DNA of 64,000 bases, from positions 248,001-312,000 of the forward strand of contig NZ_JACHJK010000004.1 of NCBI RefSeq assembly GCF_014203595.1, in the 5' to 3' direction. The translations under genes were made by a program, and so were the position numbers. Origin of the DNA: Streptomyces echinatus (lineage in GTDB: Bacteria; Actinomycetota; Actinomycetes; Streptomycetales; Streptomycetaceae). This document shows positions 23,689-33,533 of the stretch, piece by piece (position 1 is the first letter of the stretch; every line of letters begins with the position of its first letter). The notes beneath the pieces were generated by a model. The model ran no database searches, was not told where the DNA came from, and saw nothing but the letters and a program-made list of their open reading frames with translations.

Positions 23689-24600
23689 ATGCGAGCAGTA
23701 GTACAAAATGACAAAAGTCGGACGCGTCTCCGGCGGCTGGCCCTGGGCGGCGGAGCCGCCGCGCTCGCCACCGCCGCCCTGCTCTCCGGCTGCGCCGGAC
23801 CCGACGCCGTGCGCTCGGCGCCCGTCAGGCGCGACCCCGCGCAGGCCCTGGGGCCCGAGGCCCGCCAGGCCGCCGAACACGCCCGGCTGGTCGCCGCCGC
23901 CCGGCGCTGGGGACTGGACCAGGCTCCGCTGGCGCCCCCGCCGCCGCCCGCGAGGAAGCCGAGGATCACCGCCCGCGACGGGTTCGAGGTGGACCACCAG
24001 GAGGACTGGGACCTGCCCCCCGTCTTCACCACCGTGCCCACCGACCGGAAGGTCGTCTTCCTCACGATCGACGACGGGGCCGAGAAGGACCCGCGGTTCC
24101 TCGCCATGATGCGGGAGCTGAACGTCCCGTACACCGCCTTCCTCAGCGACTACCTGGTGAAGGACGACTACGCGTACTTCCGCAGGATGCGCGCCGACGG
24201 CAACACGCTCAACAACCACACCCTGCACCACCCCTATCTGCCCGGCCTGTCCTACGAGGAGCAGCGGGACGAGATCTGCGGCATGCAGGACGTGATGAAG
24301 AAGCAGTTCGGCAAGGCGCCCACGGTCTTCCGCCCGCCCTACGGCAACTACAACCAGGACACCCTGGTCGCCGCCAAGTCCTGCGGCATCAAGTACGCGC
24401 CGATCTGGAACGAGGAGGTCTTCGTCGACCACTGGGAGTACCGCGAGGACGACCAGCGGATGCGCCGGGGCGACATCGTGCTCACCCACTTCCGCGGCCG
24501 GGACGACTGGAACGGCACGATGGTCGACGACATGCGCCGGTTCCTGAACAAGGTCACGCGCGAGGGCTTCGCCGTGGCCCGCCTGGAGGACTACCTGTGA
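23689..24600 (+). CDS. polysaccharide deacetylase lipoprotein
   Basis: A 303-residue NodB-family (CE4) lipoprotein. The signal peptide ends in the lipobox LLSGC, so Cys35 is lipidated and the enzyme acts at the outer face of the membrane. The NodB motifs are TIDDGAEKD (Asp128/Asp129), HTLHHPYL (His177, His181) and RPPYGNYNQ. The C-terminal HFRG supplies the last motif. Likely substrates are peptidoglycan or other N-acetylated glycans. It overlaps the second deacetylase by 4 nt; both end in RLEDYL, so they are paralogues. Confidence 0.92.
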   Translation: MRAVVQNDKSRTRLRRLALGGGAAALATAALLSGCAGPDAVRSAPVRRDPAQALGPEARQAAEHARLVAAARRWGLDQAPLAPPPPPARKPRITARDGFEVDHQEDWDLPPVFTTVPTDRKVVFLTIDDGAEKDPRFLAMMRELNVPYTAFLSDYLVKDDYAYFRRMRADGNTLNNHTLHHPYLPGLSYEEQRDEICGMQDVMKKQFGKAPTVFRPPYGNYNQDTLVAAKSCGIKYAPIWNEEVFVDHWEYREDDQRMRRGDIVLTHFRGRDDWNGTMVDDMRRFLNKVTREGFAVARLEDYL

Positions 24601-25409
24601 GGCGCGTGCGGGGCCCCGCCGCGGTCCTCGCCTCGGCCCTGCTCCTCACGGGCTGCGCCCAGTCCGTGGACCCCATCGAACGCCTCGGCAAGAAGGCCGC
24701 CGAAGGGGTGCGTCCGCACCGCACCGCCGCCGACCTCGGCTACCGGCACTGGGGCCTCGCCCGGCCGCTCGCCCGCTCCCCGGTGCACCCGGCCCGGCCG
24801 CTCGCCGATCACCCGGGGACGCACGAGCTGCCCCCGGTGGCCGACCGCGTCCCCACCCGCGACCCGGTCGTCTTCCTCACCTACGACGACGGCGCCGAGC
24901 GGGACCCCCGGTTCGTCGACATGGTCCGCGAACTCCGGCTCCCCGTCACCCTCTTCCTCACCGACGGTCTCGCCGCCCCGGGCCACGGCCACTCCGCCCG
25001 CCTGCGCGACCTCGGCGCCGGCATCCAGAACCACACCGTCGGCCACCGCGCCCCGGCCGGGCTGCCCTACGCCGAGCAGCGCGCCGAGATCTGCGGGCAG
25101 CAGGACCGCCTCCGCACCCGCCTCGGCGTCCGTCCCCGCCTCTTCCGACCGTCCCACGGCTCCTACGACCCCGTCACCCTGCGCGCCGCGGCCGACTGCG
25201 GGATCTCCGCGCTCGTCCTGTGGCGCGTCACGCTCACCCCGGCCGGCCTCACCTGCACCCACGGCCCCCGCCGGCTCCGCCCCGGCGACATCGTCCTGGT
25301 CGCCCCCGACGGGCCGACGGACCTCTCCCTGCGCGAGCGCACGGTACGGGTACTGAGAGCGGCACAGCAGGAGGGCCTGACGGTGGGGCGCCTGGAGGAC
25401 TACCTGTAG
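24597..25409 (+). CDS. second polysaccharide deacetylase-like lipoprotein
   Basis: A 270-residue paralogue of the preceding gene, starting at a GTG that overlaps its stop (GTGA), so it is translationally coupled. The lipobox LLTGC places lipidated Cys at residue 20. Motif 1 (TYDDGAERD) and motif 2 (NHTVGH) are intact. Motif 3 reads RPSHGSYD instead of RPPYGxY, so the usual tyrosine is His, and the C-terminal motif is LVAPDG rather than HFRG. It may have altered activity or serve a partner role. Confidence 0.88.
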   Translation: MRRVRGPAAVLASALLLTGCAQSVDPIERLGKKAAEGVRPHRTAADLGYRHWGLARPLARSPVHPARPLADHPGTHELPPVADRVPTRDPVVFLTYDDGAERDPRFVDMVRELRLPVTLFLTDGLAAPGHGHSARLRDLGAGIQNHTVGHRAPAGLPYAEQRAEICGQQDRLRTRLGVRPRLFRPSHGSYDPVTLRAAADCGISALVLWRVTLTPAGLTCTHGPRRLRPGDIVLVAPDGPTDLSLRERTVRVLRAAQQEGLTVGRLEDYL

Positions 25410-25436
25410 AGCCATTGGGAGCACGGCCCGACCGCG

Positions 25437-25520
25437 GAAATCCCGCCCGTCCGGCGTTCGAGGACGAGGGCCGCCGGGCCCGACAGCGGGGGTCCGGGGG
25501 CGGCAGCCCCCGGGAACGGC
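25437..25520. repeat. Streptomyces dispersed intergenic element with terminator hairpin
   Basis: AATCCCGCCCGTCCGGCGTTCGAGGACGAGG followed by GGGGTCCGGGGGCGGCAGCCCCCGGG is a sequence I recognise as recurring between many Streptomyces genes. The stem CCGGGGGC-GGCA-GCCCCCGG (25494-25513) is probably the terminator of the deacetylase pair. Recognition is from memory, not a search. Confidence 0.6.
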
Positions 25521-25586
25521 GGCCGGCGACACCCGCTCCAGGACACCCCGCCCCACACGGTTTCCGCCCGACGCGCCGCACGGCAA

Positions 25587-25613
25587 TTGGCACTCCGCTT
25601 GACCGAGTGCTAA
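25587..25613. promoter_or_regulatory. CIRCE operator 1 (HrcA site)
   Basis: TTGGCACTC-N9-GAGTGCTAA matches the CIRCE consensus TTAGCACTC-N9-GAGTGCTAA at all but one position. HrcA binds it and represses groES-groEL until heat shock. It overlaps the -35 element of the groES promoter. Confidence 0.93.
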
Positions 25614-25626
25614 CCCCGGTCATAGT
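25599..25626 (+). promoter_or_regulatory. groES-groEL1 promoter
   Basis: TTGACC (25599-25604) lies in the CIRCE 1 spacer, 16 bp from CATAGT (25621-25626). Transcription would start near 25632, just before CIRCE 2, giving a leader of about 130 nt. Confidence 0.7.
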
Positions 25627-25633
25627 CTCGGCT

Positions 25634-25660
25634 CTGGCACTCCGCAGGTGAGAGTGCCAA
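25634..25660. promoter_or_regulatory. CIRCE operator 2 (HrcA site)
   Basis: CTGGCACTC-N9-GAGTGCCAA is a second CIRCE element 20 bp downstream of the first, at the predicted transcription start. Two adjacent sites imply tight HrcA repression. Confidence 0.9.
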
Positions 25661-25760
25661 CAAACGCGACGGGCAGGTCCGGCACCCGCGACGACGGATC
25701 GACCTGGTCGCCACCTCAGACAGTTAACCCCGTGAGATCTCCGAAGGGGGAGGTCGGATC

Positions 25761-26069
25761 GTGACGACCGCCAGCTCCAAGGTTGCCATCAAGCCGCTCG
25801 AGGACCGCATCGTGGTCCAGCCGCTGGACGCCGAGCAGACCACGGCCTCTGGCCTGGTCATCCCGGACACTGCGAAGGAGAAGCCCCAGGAGGGCGCCGT
25901 CCTCGCCGTGGGCCCGGGCCGGTTCGAGAACGGCGAGCGCCTGCCGCTCGACGTCAAGGTCGGCGACGTCGTCCTCTACAGCAAGTACGGCGGCACCGAG
26001 GTGAAGTACAACGGCGACGAGTACCTCGTCCTCTCGGCTCGCGACGTCCTCGCGATCATCGAGAAGTAG
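25761..26069 (+). CDS. groES: co-chaperonin GroES
   Basis: GroES caps the GroEL chamber during ATP-driven protein folding. The 102-residue protein shows [35 protein letters not shown] (mobile loop region at about 22-38), VGPGR and the closing [23 protein letters not shown] precedes the GTG start. Two CIRCE sites control it. groEL1 follows 120 bp later in the same unit. Confidence 0.98.
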   Translation: MTTASSKVAIKPLEDRIVVQPLDAEQTTASGLVIPDTAKEKPQEGAVLAVGPGRFENGERLPLDVKVGDVVLYSKYGGTEVKYNGDEYLVLSARDVLAIIEK

Positions 26070-26095
26070 TCACCTCAAGCGACTCTCTGCTTGAA

Positions 26096-27817
<1,722 letters not shown>

Positions 27818-27835
27818 GGCGAACCGCCCGTGAGT

Positions 27836-27871
27836 GAAGGCCCGGTACCCCGCCGAGGGGGCCGGGCCTTC
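27836..27871. terminator. terminator after groEL1
   Basis: GAAGGCCCGG pairs with CCGGGCCTTC across a 16-nt loop that can extend the stem (CCCC/GGGG). It lies 19 bp after groEL1 and 20 bp beyond the end of the convergent SnoaL-like gene. Confidence 0.75.
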
Positions 27872-27891
27872 GCCCTGTCCGCCCGCCCGGT

Positions 27892-28599
27892 CTACTGCTC
27901 CAACTCGTCGAGGGCGCCCAGCTGCTGCATCAGGCCCAGCTGGTCGTGCTGCCACCACAGCTCGGCGATCTTGCCGTCGGCGCCGAACCGGAACAGCGTC
28001 ATCCCGGTCATGCCGACCCGTCTGCCGGTCGGCGCGATCCCCAGGAAGTCACCGCGGTGCGTGGCCCGCCAGGTCCACCGCGCGCAGGCCCGGTCGCCCT
28101 GGGCGAACACGTCCTCGATCGTGAACGCGAAGTCGAAGGCGCCGCGCCACATCCGGAACTCGGCGCGGGTGTTGTCCAGACCGATGGTGTCCAGCGGGTT
28201 CATCGGGTCGTGGCTGTGGATGTCCTCGTCGAGCAGGTCGTTCAGCGGAGGCAGCTCGCCCGCCGCGCAGAGCGCCTCGAAGAACCCGCGCACGACGTGC
28301 TCGGACAGGCGTTCGTCCCGGACGACGTCCAGGTCGGTGAACGTCGGCATCTCGTCGCACAGCGCGACCAGCCCCCGGAAGATCCGGTCGGTCTCCGGGA
28401 GGTTCGAGTTCCGCATCGCCTCCTCGTACGAGGGGAACTCCACCACTTCGACGACGTGCGACGCGTCCGAGCGGTCCGTGCCGACCACCGCGTGCGTCGC
28501 CGTCCGCGTCCCCTTGGTCCGCTGGACCCAGTCGTCCATGAGCCGGTTCATCTCGTCCAGCCGGCTCGTCCTGCACTCGATGAGCTGTACGAAGGTCAT
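27892..28599 (-). CDS. ABM-like domain fused to SnoaL/ester-cyclase-like domain
   Basis: A 235-residue protein in two parts. Residues 1 to about 90 (MTFVQLIECRTSRLDEMNRLMDDWVQ, VVEVVEFPSYEEAMRNSNLPETDRI) look like a ferredoxin-like barrel of the antibiotic-biosynthesis-monooxygenase type. Residues about 95-235 (RGFFEALCAAGELPPLNDLLDEDIHSHDP, ARWTWRATHRGDFLGIAPTGRRVGMTGMTLFRF, ELWWQHDQLGLMQQLG) match the SnoaL-like ester cyclase/NTF2 fold. The catalytic role is unknown. It is transcribed toward groEL1, downstream of the SDR. Confidence 0.82.
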   Translation of the reverse strand: MTFVQLIECRTSRLDEMNRLMDDWVQRTKGTRTATHAVVGTDRSDASHVVEVVEFPSYEEAMRNSNLPETDRIFRGLVALCDEMPTFTDLDVVRDERLSEHVVRGFFEALCAAGELPPLNDLLDEDIHSHDPMNPLDTIGLDNTRAEFRMWRGAFDFAFTIEDVFAQGDRACARWTWRATHRGDFLGIAPTGRRVGMTGMTLFRFGADGKIAELWWQHDQLGLMQQLGALDELEQ

Positions 28600-28676
28600 G
28601 ACGCCGCCTTAGGCCCCCCTTGGCCCGGTAACCGTCCCGCCCATCTTCCCACCGGGACGGCGGCGCCACCCGTCCG

Positions 28677-29450
28677 CTACTGCGGCCCGTACTTGCGCCC
28701 CGTGCGGGTGCTGATCCCGCCCAGCAGCCCACGCGGCGTCACCTTCACCAGACCCATCAGCGCCTTGTACCGCGGATCCGGGACGGACAGCGACTTGCCG
28801 CGCGCGAGGTCGGCCAGGGCCGCCGCGACCAGCTTGTCGGCGTCCAGCCACATCCAGCCGGGGATGTTGTCCGTGCCCATGCCGGCCCGCTGGTGGAACT
28901 CGGTGCGCACGAACCCCGGGCACAGCGCCATCAGCCGCACCCCGCTCCCGGCCAGGTCCTTCGCCGCGCCCTGGGTGAACTGCACGACCCACGCCTTGGA
29001 CGCGCCGTACGTGCCGCGCGGGACGAAGGCGGCCACCGAGGCGACGTTCACCACCCCGCCCCGGCCGCGCTCGCGCATCGCCCCGGCCGCCGCGGACGTC
29101 AGCCGGAGCACCGCCTCGCAGTGCACCTTCAGCATCCTCAGCTCGTCCGCCATCGACACGTCCAGATAGCGGCCCTTGTTGCCGAAGCCGGCGTTGTTCA
29201 CCAGCAGGTCGACCGGGTTCTTCCGGTCGCCGAGCCGGTCGGCCACCGTCTCGATCCCCTTGTCCTGCGCCAGGTCGGCGGTGAGCACCTCCACCTCGAC
29301 GCCGTGCCGGTCGTGCAGTTCCGTCGCCTGTTCCCGCAGCCGTTTGGTGTCCCGCGCCACCAGGACGAGGTCATGGCCGTCAGCCGCGAGCCGCCGCGCG
29401 AACGCGGCACCGATTCCCGCGGTCGATCCCGTAATCAGAGCCGTTGTCAT
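28677..29450 (-). CDS. SDR-family oxidoreductase
   Basis: A 257-residue classical short-chain dehydrogenase. TGSTAGIG at 7-14 binds the cofactor, VARDTKRL after beta-2 suggests NADP(H), NNAG is at 85-88, and the catalytic Ser138, Tyr148 and Lys152 are present. The C-terminal 70 residues (WMWLDADKLVAAALADLARGKSLSVPDPRYKALMGLVK) are longer and more basic than the minimal fold and match actinobacterial members annotated only as SDR. The substrate is unknown. Confidence 0.87.
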   Translation of the reverse strand: MTTALITGSTAGIGAAFARRLAADGHDLVLVARDTKRLREQATELHDRHGVEVEVLTADLAQDKGIETVADRLGDRKNPVDLLVNNAGFGNKGRYLDVSMADELRMLKVHCEAVLRLTSAAAGAMRERGRGGVVNVASVAAFVPRGTYGASKAWVVQFTQGAAKDLAGSGVRLMALCPGFVRTEFHQRAGMGTDNIPGWMWLDADKLVAAALADLARGKSLSVPDPRYKALMGLVKVTPRGLLGGISTRTGRKYGPQ

Positions 29451-29526
29451 GGCCCAAGGGTAGTGACCCGGACCGACAGCCTCCGCTGCCCGCGCGCGGC
29501 ACGCCCCGCACCGCCCTGACGGCCGG

Positions 29527-30195
29527 TCAGCCCCTGTGCTCCGCCGCGTACTTCCGGGCCTTCTCCAGGGCCTCCGGGTGCAGCGCGTCGCCCGCCGCGA
29601 GCAGCCGGGGCAGAAGTTCCCGCTCGGTGGTGACCGCGCGGAACTGCAGCGCCGCCGTCACACCGTGGTCCGGCCGGTGCACGATCTCGACCGGATCCCC
29701 CGCCCGGATCTCGCCCGGCTCGATCACCCGGAGGTAGGCACCCGTTGCGCCCTTCCGTGTGAACCTCTTGACCCAGCCGCGTTCGTCCAGATGGCCCTGG
29801 AACGTGTTGCACGGGATGCGGCCCGAGGTCACCTCCAGCACCACCCCGGAACCGATCAGCCAGCGCTCGCCGATCAGTGCCCCGGACACGTCCAGACCGG
29901 CCGTCGTCAGGTTCTCCCCGAAGCAACCGTTGGCCAACGATCGGCCGAGTTCGCGCTCCCACTCGTCGAGCTCCTCGCGGGCGAACGCGTACACCGCCTG
30001 GTCGTCCCCGCCGTGGTGGCGGGTCTCGCACACCGCGTCCCCGGCCAGCCCGCTCGCGCCGACCCCCTTGGGACCGGGCGCCGCCACCCGCACCGGCCCC
30101 TCGGCCGGGCGCTTGTCGATACCGGTCAGGCCGTCCGGCTGACTCGTGTAGGTCACCGGCCGGGGGCGGCCCAGGTTGACGGAGAGAAGCTTCAT
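29527..30195 (-). CDS. MOSC domain-containing protein
   Basis: A 222-residue MOSC protein related to YiiM. It has the N-terminal beta-barrel start MKLLSVNLG, the GLAGDAVCETRHHGGDDQAVYAFARE segment, GENLTTAGLDVSGALIGERW, and the conserved cysteine Cys129 in SGRIPCNTFQGHL. MOSC proteins handle sulfur or molybdenum-cofactor-bound sulfur; YiiM relatives reduce N-hydroxylated compounds with Mo cofactor. The gene is divergent from the LysR regulator, which may control it. Confidence 0.88.
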   Translation of the reverse strand: MKLLSVNLGRPRPVTYTSQPDGLTGIDKRPAEGPVRVAAPGPKGVGASGLAGDAVCETRHHGGDDQAVYAFAREELDEWERELGRSLANGCFGENLTTAGLDVSGALIGERWLIGSGVVLEVTSGRIPCNTFQGHLDERGWVKRFTRKGATGAYLRVIEPGEIRAGDPVEIVHRPDHGVTAALQFRAVTTERELLPRLLAAGDALHPEALEKARKYAAEHRG

Positions 30196-30275
30196 CCCTG
30201 CACGCTATGTGATCCTCGCCCAAAGCGCCTACGCGAGATCGGGTGCCTCACCCAAGGCTGCCTTATGCTCGACGG

Positions 30276-31175
30276 GTGATCGAGGCCCGTCACCTCCGCG
30301 TCCTGCGCGCCGTCGCCACCACCGGTTCCTTCTCGGCGGCGGGGCGCGAGCTGGGCTGCACCCAGCCCGCCGTCAGCCAGCAGATGAAGGCCCTGGAAGC
30401 CTCGGTCGGCACCCCGCTGCTGGTCCGCAACGGGCGCGAGATGCGCCTCACCCAGGCGGGCGAGGCCCTCGTCCGGCACGCCTCCGGCATCCTCGCCGGG
30501 CTCACCGCGGCCGAGGAGGAGGTCGCCGCCATCGCCGGCCTGCGCGCGGGCCGGGTCCGGCTGGTCTCCTTCCCCAGCGGCAGCTCCACCCTGGTCCCGA
30601 CGGCCCTGGCCGCCCTGCGCGCCGCCCACCCCGGCACCCGCGTCTCCCTGGAGGAGGCCGAGCCCCCGAAGTCCGTCGGACTGCTGCGCGAAGGCGACTG
30701 CGACCTGGCCCTCGCCTTCCGGTACGAGGGGGCGGCGGTCGCCGAGGACTGGGACGATCTCGTCGTACGTCCCCTGCTGACGGACCGGCTGGTCGCCCTC
30801 GTGCCGGAACGGCACCGGCTCGCGCGCGCGGAGAGCGTCGCCATCGGCGAGCTGGCCCGCGAGCCCTGGATCGCCGGCTGCCCGCGCTGCCGGGGTCAGC
30901 TGATCGAGGTGTGCGAGGGGGCCGGCTTCACCCCGCGCATCGACTTCGCCACCGACGACTATCCGGCCGTGGTCGGCCTGGTCGGCGCGGGCCTCGGTGT
31001 CGCCGTGCTGCCCCAGCTGGCCGTGGAGTCGGTACGGCCGCGCGGCGCGCGCACGGTCCGGCTGGAGCCGGCGGTACGGCGCGAGATCGTCGCCCTCACC
31101 CTGCCCGACCTGGCACAGGTGCCGGCCGTGTCGGCGACGCTGGACCAACTGGCCAGGGCGGCCGGGCGCGCGTAG
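30276..31175 (+). CDS. LysR-family transcriptional regulator
   Basis: A 299-residue LysR protein. The winged HTH (about 3-60: LRVLRAVATTGSFSAAGRELGCTQPAVSQQMKALEASVGTPLL) is canonical, and the PBP2-type effector domain follows. GAGFTPRIDFATDDYPAVVGLVGAGLGVAVLP is intact. TATGCT stands 7 nt before the GTG at 30276, so the mRNA is probably leaderless. Its divergent neighbour is the MOSC gene, with AAGGC-T-GCCTT in the shared 80-bp gap as a possible binding site. Confidence 0.91.
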   Translation: MIEARHLRVLRAVATTGSFSAAGRELGCTQPAVSQQMKALEASVGTPLLVRNGREMRLTQAGEALVRHASGILAGLTAAEEEVAAIAGLRAGRVRLVSFPSGSSTLVPTALAALRAAHPGTRVSLEEAEPPKSVGLLREGDCDLALAFRYEGAAVAEDWDDLVVRPLLTDRLVALVPERHRLARAESVAIGELAREPWIAGCPRCRGQLIEVCEGAGFTPRIDFATDDYPAVVGLVGAGLGVAVLPQLAVESVRPRGARTVRLEPAVRREIVALTLPDLAQVPAVSATLDQLARAAGRA

Positions 31176-31229
31176 AGGCCCGACGGCGGACCGGCGGCCA
31201 CGGCGAAGGGCCCGCGCGTCCGGCGGGCG

Positions 31230-31289
31230 CCCGTGGGTACGGCGACGAACCCGTGGGTACGGCGACGAACCCGCGGGTGCGGCCACAGG
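31230..31289. repeat. 20-bp tandem repeat between lysR and whiD
   Basis: CCCGTGGGTACGGCGACGAA occurs at 31230-31249 and again at 31250-31269, with a diverged third copy to 31289. It is not within a gene. Confidence 0.8.
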
Positions 31290-31350
31290 CCGGCGGTCAC
31301 GCGGTGGACCGGCCGCGCGCCGCGAGGGACCGGCGGTCACGACGGCAGAG

Positions 31351-31374
31351 TCCTGGGCACGCGCACGCGTGCCC
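31351..31374. terminator. bidirectional terminator between lysR and whiD
   Basis: CTGGGCACGCG-CA-CGCGTGCCCAG forms a near-perfect stem of about 10 bp, placed 54 bp past the whiD stop on the minus strand. Confidence 0.55.
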
Positions 31375-31427
31375 AGATGGGGATGAAATGAGCGCACCCG
31401 GTGGGCTGTGGGTGCAGAAACGTTCCT

Positions 31428-31757
31428 TCAGTGGTTGGAGGCGGTGTCCCCGCCGGTGGTCGAGGCCGCCACCAGACGGTTGCGCGCGCGCCCCATCAAC
31501 TCCTCACGCTCGTCCTCGGTCAGGCCGCCCCAGACGCCGTACGGCTCGCGCACCGCCAGCGCGTGCGCCGCGCACTCCGCACGGACCGGGCACCTCATGC
31601 AGACCTCCTTGGCCGAGTTCTCGCGAGCGCTCCGAGCCGCCCCGCGCTCGCCCTCCGGGTGGAAGAAGAGCGAGCTGTCCACCCCGCGGCAGGCAGCCAG
31701 CAGCTGCCAGTCCCACAGGTCCGCGTTCGGTCCGGGAAGGCGGGAGAAATCTGCCAT
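31428..31757 (-). CDS. whiD: WhiB-family regulator WhiD
   Basis: WhiD is a small Fe-S cluster protein needed for late sporulation in Streptomyces. The product starts MADFSRLPGPNADLWDWQLLAACRG and has the four cluster cysteines at 23, 53, 56 and 62 (C-x29-C-x2-C-x5-C). GVWGG follows at about 74-78 with a basic C-terminal helix for DNA or sigma-factor contact. The ATG at 31757 is chosen because it gives the WhiD N-terminus; the longer frame adds 14 residues without support. It is divergent from bldM, the classical arrangement in the genus. Confidence 0.95.
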   Translation of the reverse strand: MADFSRLPGPNADLWDWQLLAACRGVDSSLFFHPEGERGAARSARENSAKEVCMRCPVRAECAAHALAVREPYGVWGGLTEDEREELMGRARNRLVAASTTGGDTASNH

Positions 31758-32138
31758 TACGTGACCCCTTGTCGCCGTTCTGGGCGGATACGGTGCCAAC
31801 GACCGTACATCTCCGGTCTAAGGAGATGAAAATATGACTCATTGCGAATCTAGCCCCGGACACTACGAAACGGGAAGAAAAGGGGCCGAATGGGGCATAG
31901 GTTGTGATGAAAAGTTGAGGGTCCGTTGGGCATGTCTGCACCGTGTCGGTGCCCTCACGTAGAGTGCCGAAGACGGCACGCGGCCCCGTAACTCTTTCGA
32001 GTGACCGTCGTTGAGAGTGCGGATGCGGTTGAAAACACAAGAGCTCGGGCAGGCGTCCGAGACGGTCGACCGCACAGGTGACGATTCCGTACCAGCCTGG
32101 AGGCTCAAGGTGACGCGCATCAGCTGCGGAGGGCGGTC
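31758..32138. other. 381-bp divergent control region of whiD and bldM
   Basis: It holds the AT-richest sequence nearby (31825-31910). It carries a BldN-type promoter for bldM (listed separately) and presumably the whiD promoters. No gene is seen here. Confidence 0.6.
31987..32014 (+). promoter_or_regulatory. BldN-type promoter of bldM
   Basis: CGTAAC (31987-31992) and CGTTGA (32009-32014) are 16 bp apart. Both hexamers match the published sigma-BldN consensus, and bldM is the classical BldN target. The start site would lie about 120 nt upstream of the bldM ATG. Confidence 0.75.
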
Positions 32139-32750
32139 ATGACATCCGTCCTCGTCTGCGACGACTCCCCGCTTGCCCGAGAAGCGCTCCGCCGCGCGGT
32201 CGCGACCGTGCCCGGTGTCGAGCGCGTGACGACGGCGGCCAACGGCGAGGAAGTCCTCCGCCGCTGGGGCGCCGACCGCTCCGACCTCATCCTGATGGAC
32301 GTGCGCATGCCCGGCCTGGGCGGAGTGGAAACCGTGCGCCGTCTGCTCTCCGCGGACCCCGGCGCGCGCATCATCATGCTCACGGTCGCCGAGGACCTCG
32401 ACGGTGTGGCCCTCGCGGTCGCCGCCGGCGCGCGTGGCTACCTGCACAAGGACGCCTCGCGCGCGGAGCTGCGCGCCACGGTGACGCAGGCGCTCGCCGA
32501 CCCGACCTGGCGGCTCGCCCCGCGCCGGCTGCGCTCGGCGGAGATGGGCGCCGCGCCCACGCTCACCGCGCGTGAGATCCAGGTCCTGGAGGGCATGAGC
32601 CACGGCCGCTCGAACGCCGAGATCGGTCGTGAGCTGTTCCTCTCCGAGGACACCGTCAAGACGCACGCACGACGCCTGTTCAAGAAGCTCGGCGCCTCGG
32701 ACCGGGCCCACGCGGTGGCCCTCGGCTTCCGCTGGGGACTGGTCCGGTAA
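32139..32750 (+). CDS. bldM: response regulator BldM
   Basis: BldM is an atypical NarL-type response regulator required for aerial hyphae; it works as a homodimer and as a heterodimer with WhiI. The receiver domain (1 to about 120) has Asp8/Asp9 (VLVCDDSP), the phospho-acceptor position Asp54 (LILMDVRMPG) and a Lys in YLHKDASRA. The LuxR-type HTH (about 140-203) contains LTAREIQVLEGMSHGRSNAEIGRELFLSEDTVKTHARRLFKKL. Phosphorylation is known to be dispensable in the S. coelicolor protein. The 203-residue length is exact for BldM, and the whiD-bldM divergence fixes the assignment. Confidence 0.95.
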   Translation: MTSVLVCDDSPLAREALRRAVATVPGVERVTTAANGEEVLRRWGADRSDLILMDVRMPGLGGVETVRRLLSADPGARIIMLTVAEDLDGVALAVAAGARGYLHKDASRAELRATVTQALADPTWRLAPRRLRSAEMGAAPTLTAREIQVLEGMSHGRSNAEIGRELFLSEDTVKTHARRLFKKLGASDRAHAVALGFRWGLVR

Positions 32751-33533
32751 CGGTGCCAGGCCCCGCGGGCCGCGCGGCACCGGGCACCGCCCGGCCCCGC
32801 TCCCGGCCCCACGGGCGGTCGCGCTCCCGCCCGCGGAACGGGTACGCGGCTCCCGCGGAGGCGGCGGCCGGCCGAGACCGTACCGCCGGACCCGCCCAGT
32901 GGCGGTGCGGTGCGGTTGCCGAAGTCGCCGGGGTCGCGGGGAGCGGGCGGCCTGCCACCGCGCGGGGCGTGGTCGCTTCGTGCGTGCGGGTCGCGGTGGC
33001 TCCGTGCGCATGGATCGCGGTCTCTTCGTGTGTGCGGGTCGCGGTCGCTTCGGCCACATGGTTCGCGGTCTCCCCGTCCGCGCGGGCTCGTGCGCCCTTC
33101 GGTGATGCCGGGGCGGCCGCCCCGGCGCGCGCGGGAGGCCAAGTCGGCGGCATGCCGCGTGCGCCGGGGGAGTTCCGGGCGCGTCCTGACCGGACCGCGC
33201 CTTGACCGGGGCGCGTGCGGCCGTGCCGATGCCGATCCGGCGTGGTTCCACGCCGGCAGGCGACCAGCCCTCGGCCGGCCCCCGCGCCGTACGCGCCGGT
33301 GGGCGGGTCCGCGTGCCCGTGGGGCGTGCCGGAGGGCGACTTCTCCGGAGCACGACACCCCTCGTCACGGCGGGATTCCGCTCCGTCGCGCTCCCGTCGC
33401 CGAACCCCGCGGAGGGGCGGGTGCAAGGCGGCCCGCCGGACGCGCGCTGCTCGTTTCGGCGCGGATGCCGCATCCTTGAGGTGTGGAGTCTCTCGGGGAC
33501 GAGTCGGTCGAGCGGAAGGGGAGGGCGCAGGGG
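32751..33533. other. 783-bp region between bldM and shbA
   Basis: I find no convincing gene, although several long frames stay open on both strands because of high GC and repeats. An imperfect stem-loop (GGTGCC...GGCACC, 32752-32788) just after bldM may be its terminator. A 24-bp tandem repeat lies at 32975-33070. The shbA promoters should be in the last 150 bp. Confidence 0.5.
32975..33070. repeat. 24-bp tandem repeat, four copies
   Basis: Four units of 24 nt start at 32975, 32999, 33023 and 33047, each ending TCGCGGTS; a degenerate fifth follows. The unit length is a multiple of three, so both strands stay open and encode 8-residue repeats (for example R-D-R-D-P-H-x-R on the minus strand), but no credible gene contains them. 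Confidence 0.8.

Noticed and set aside
31230..31289. 20-bp repeats as a CRISPR
   Set aside because: The units are directly adjacent, without spacers, and the third is diverged: a simple tandem repeat.
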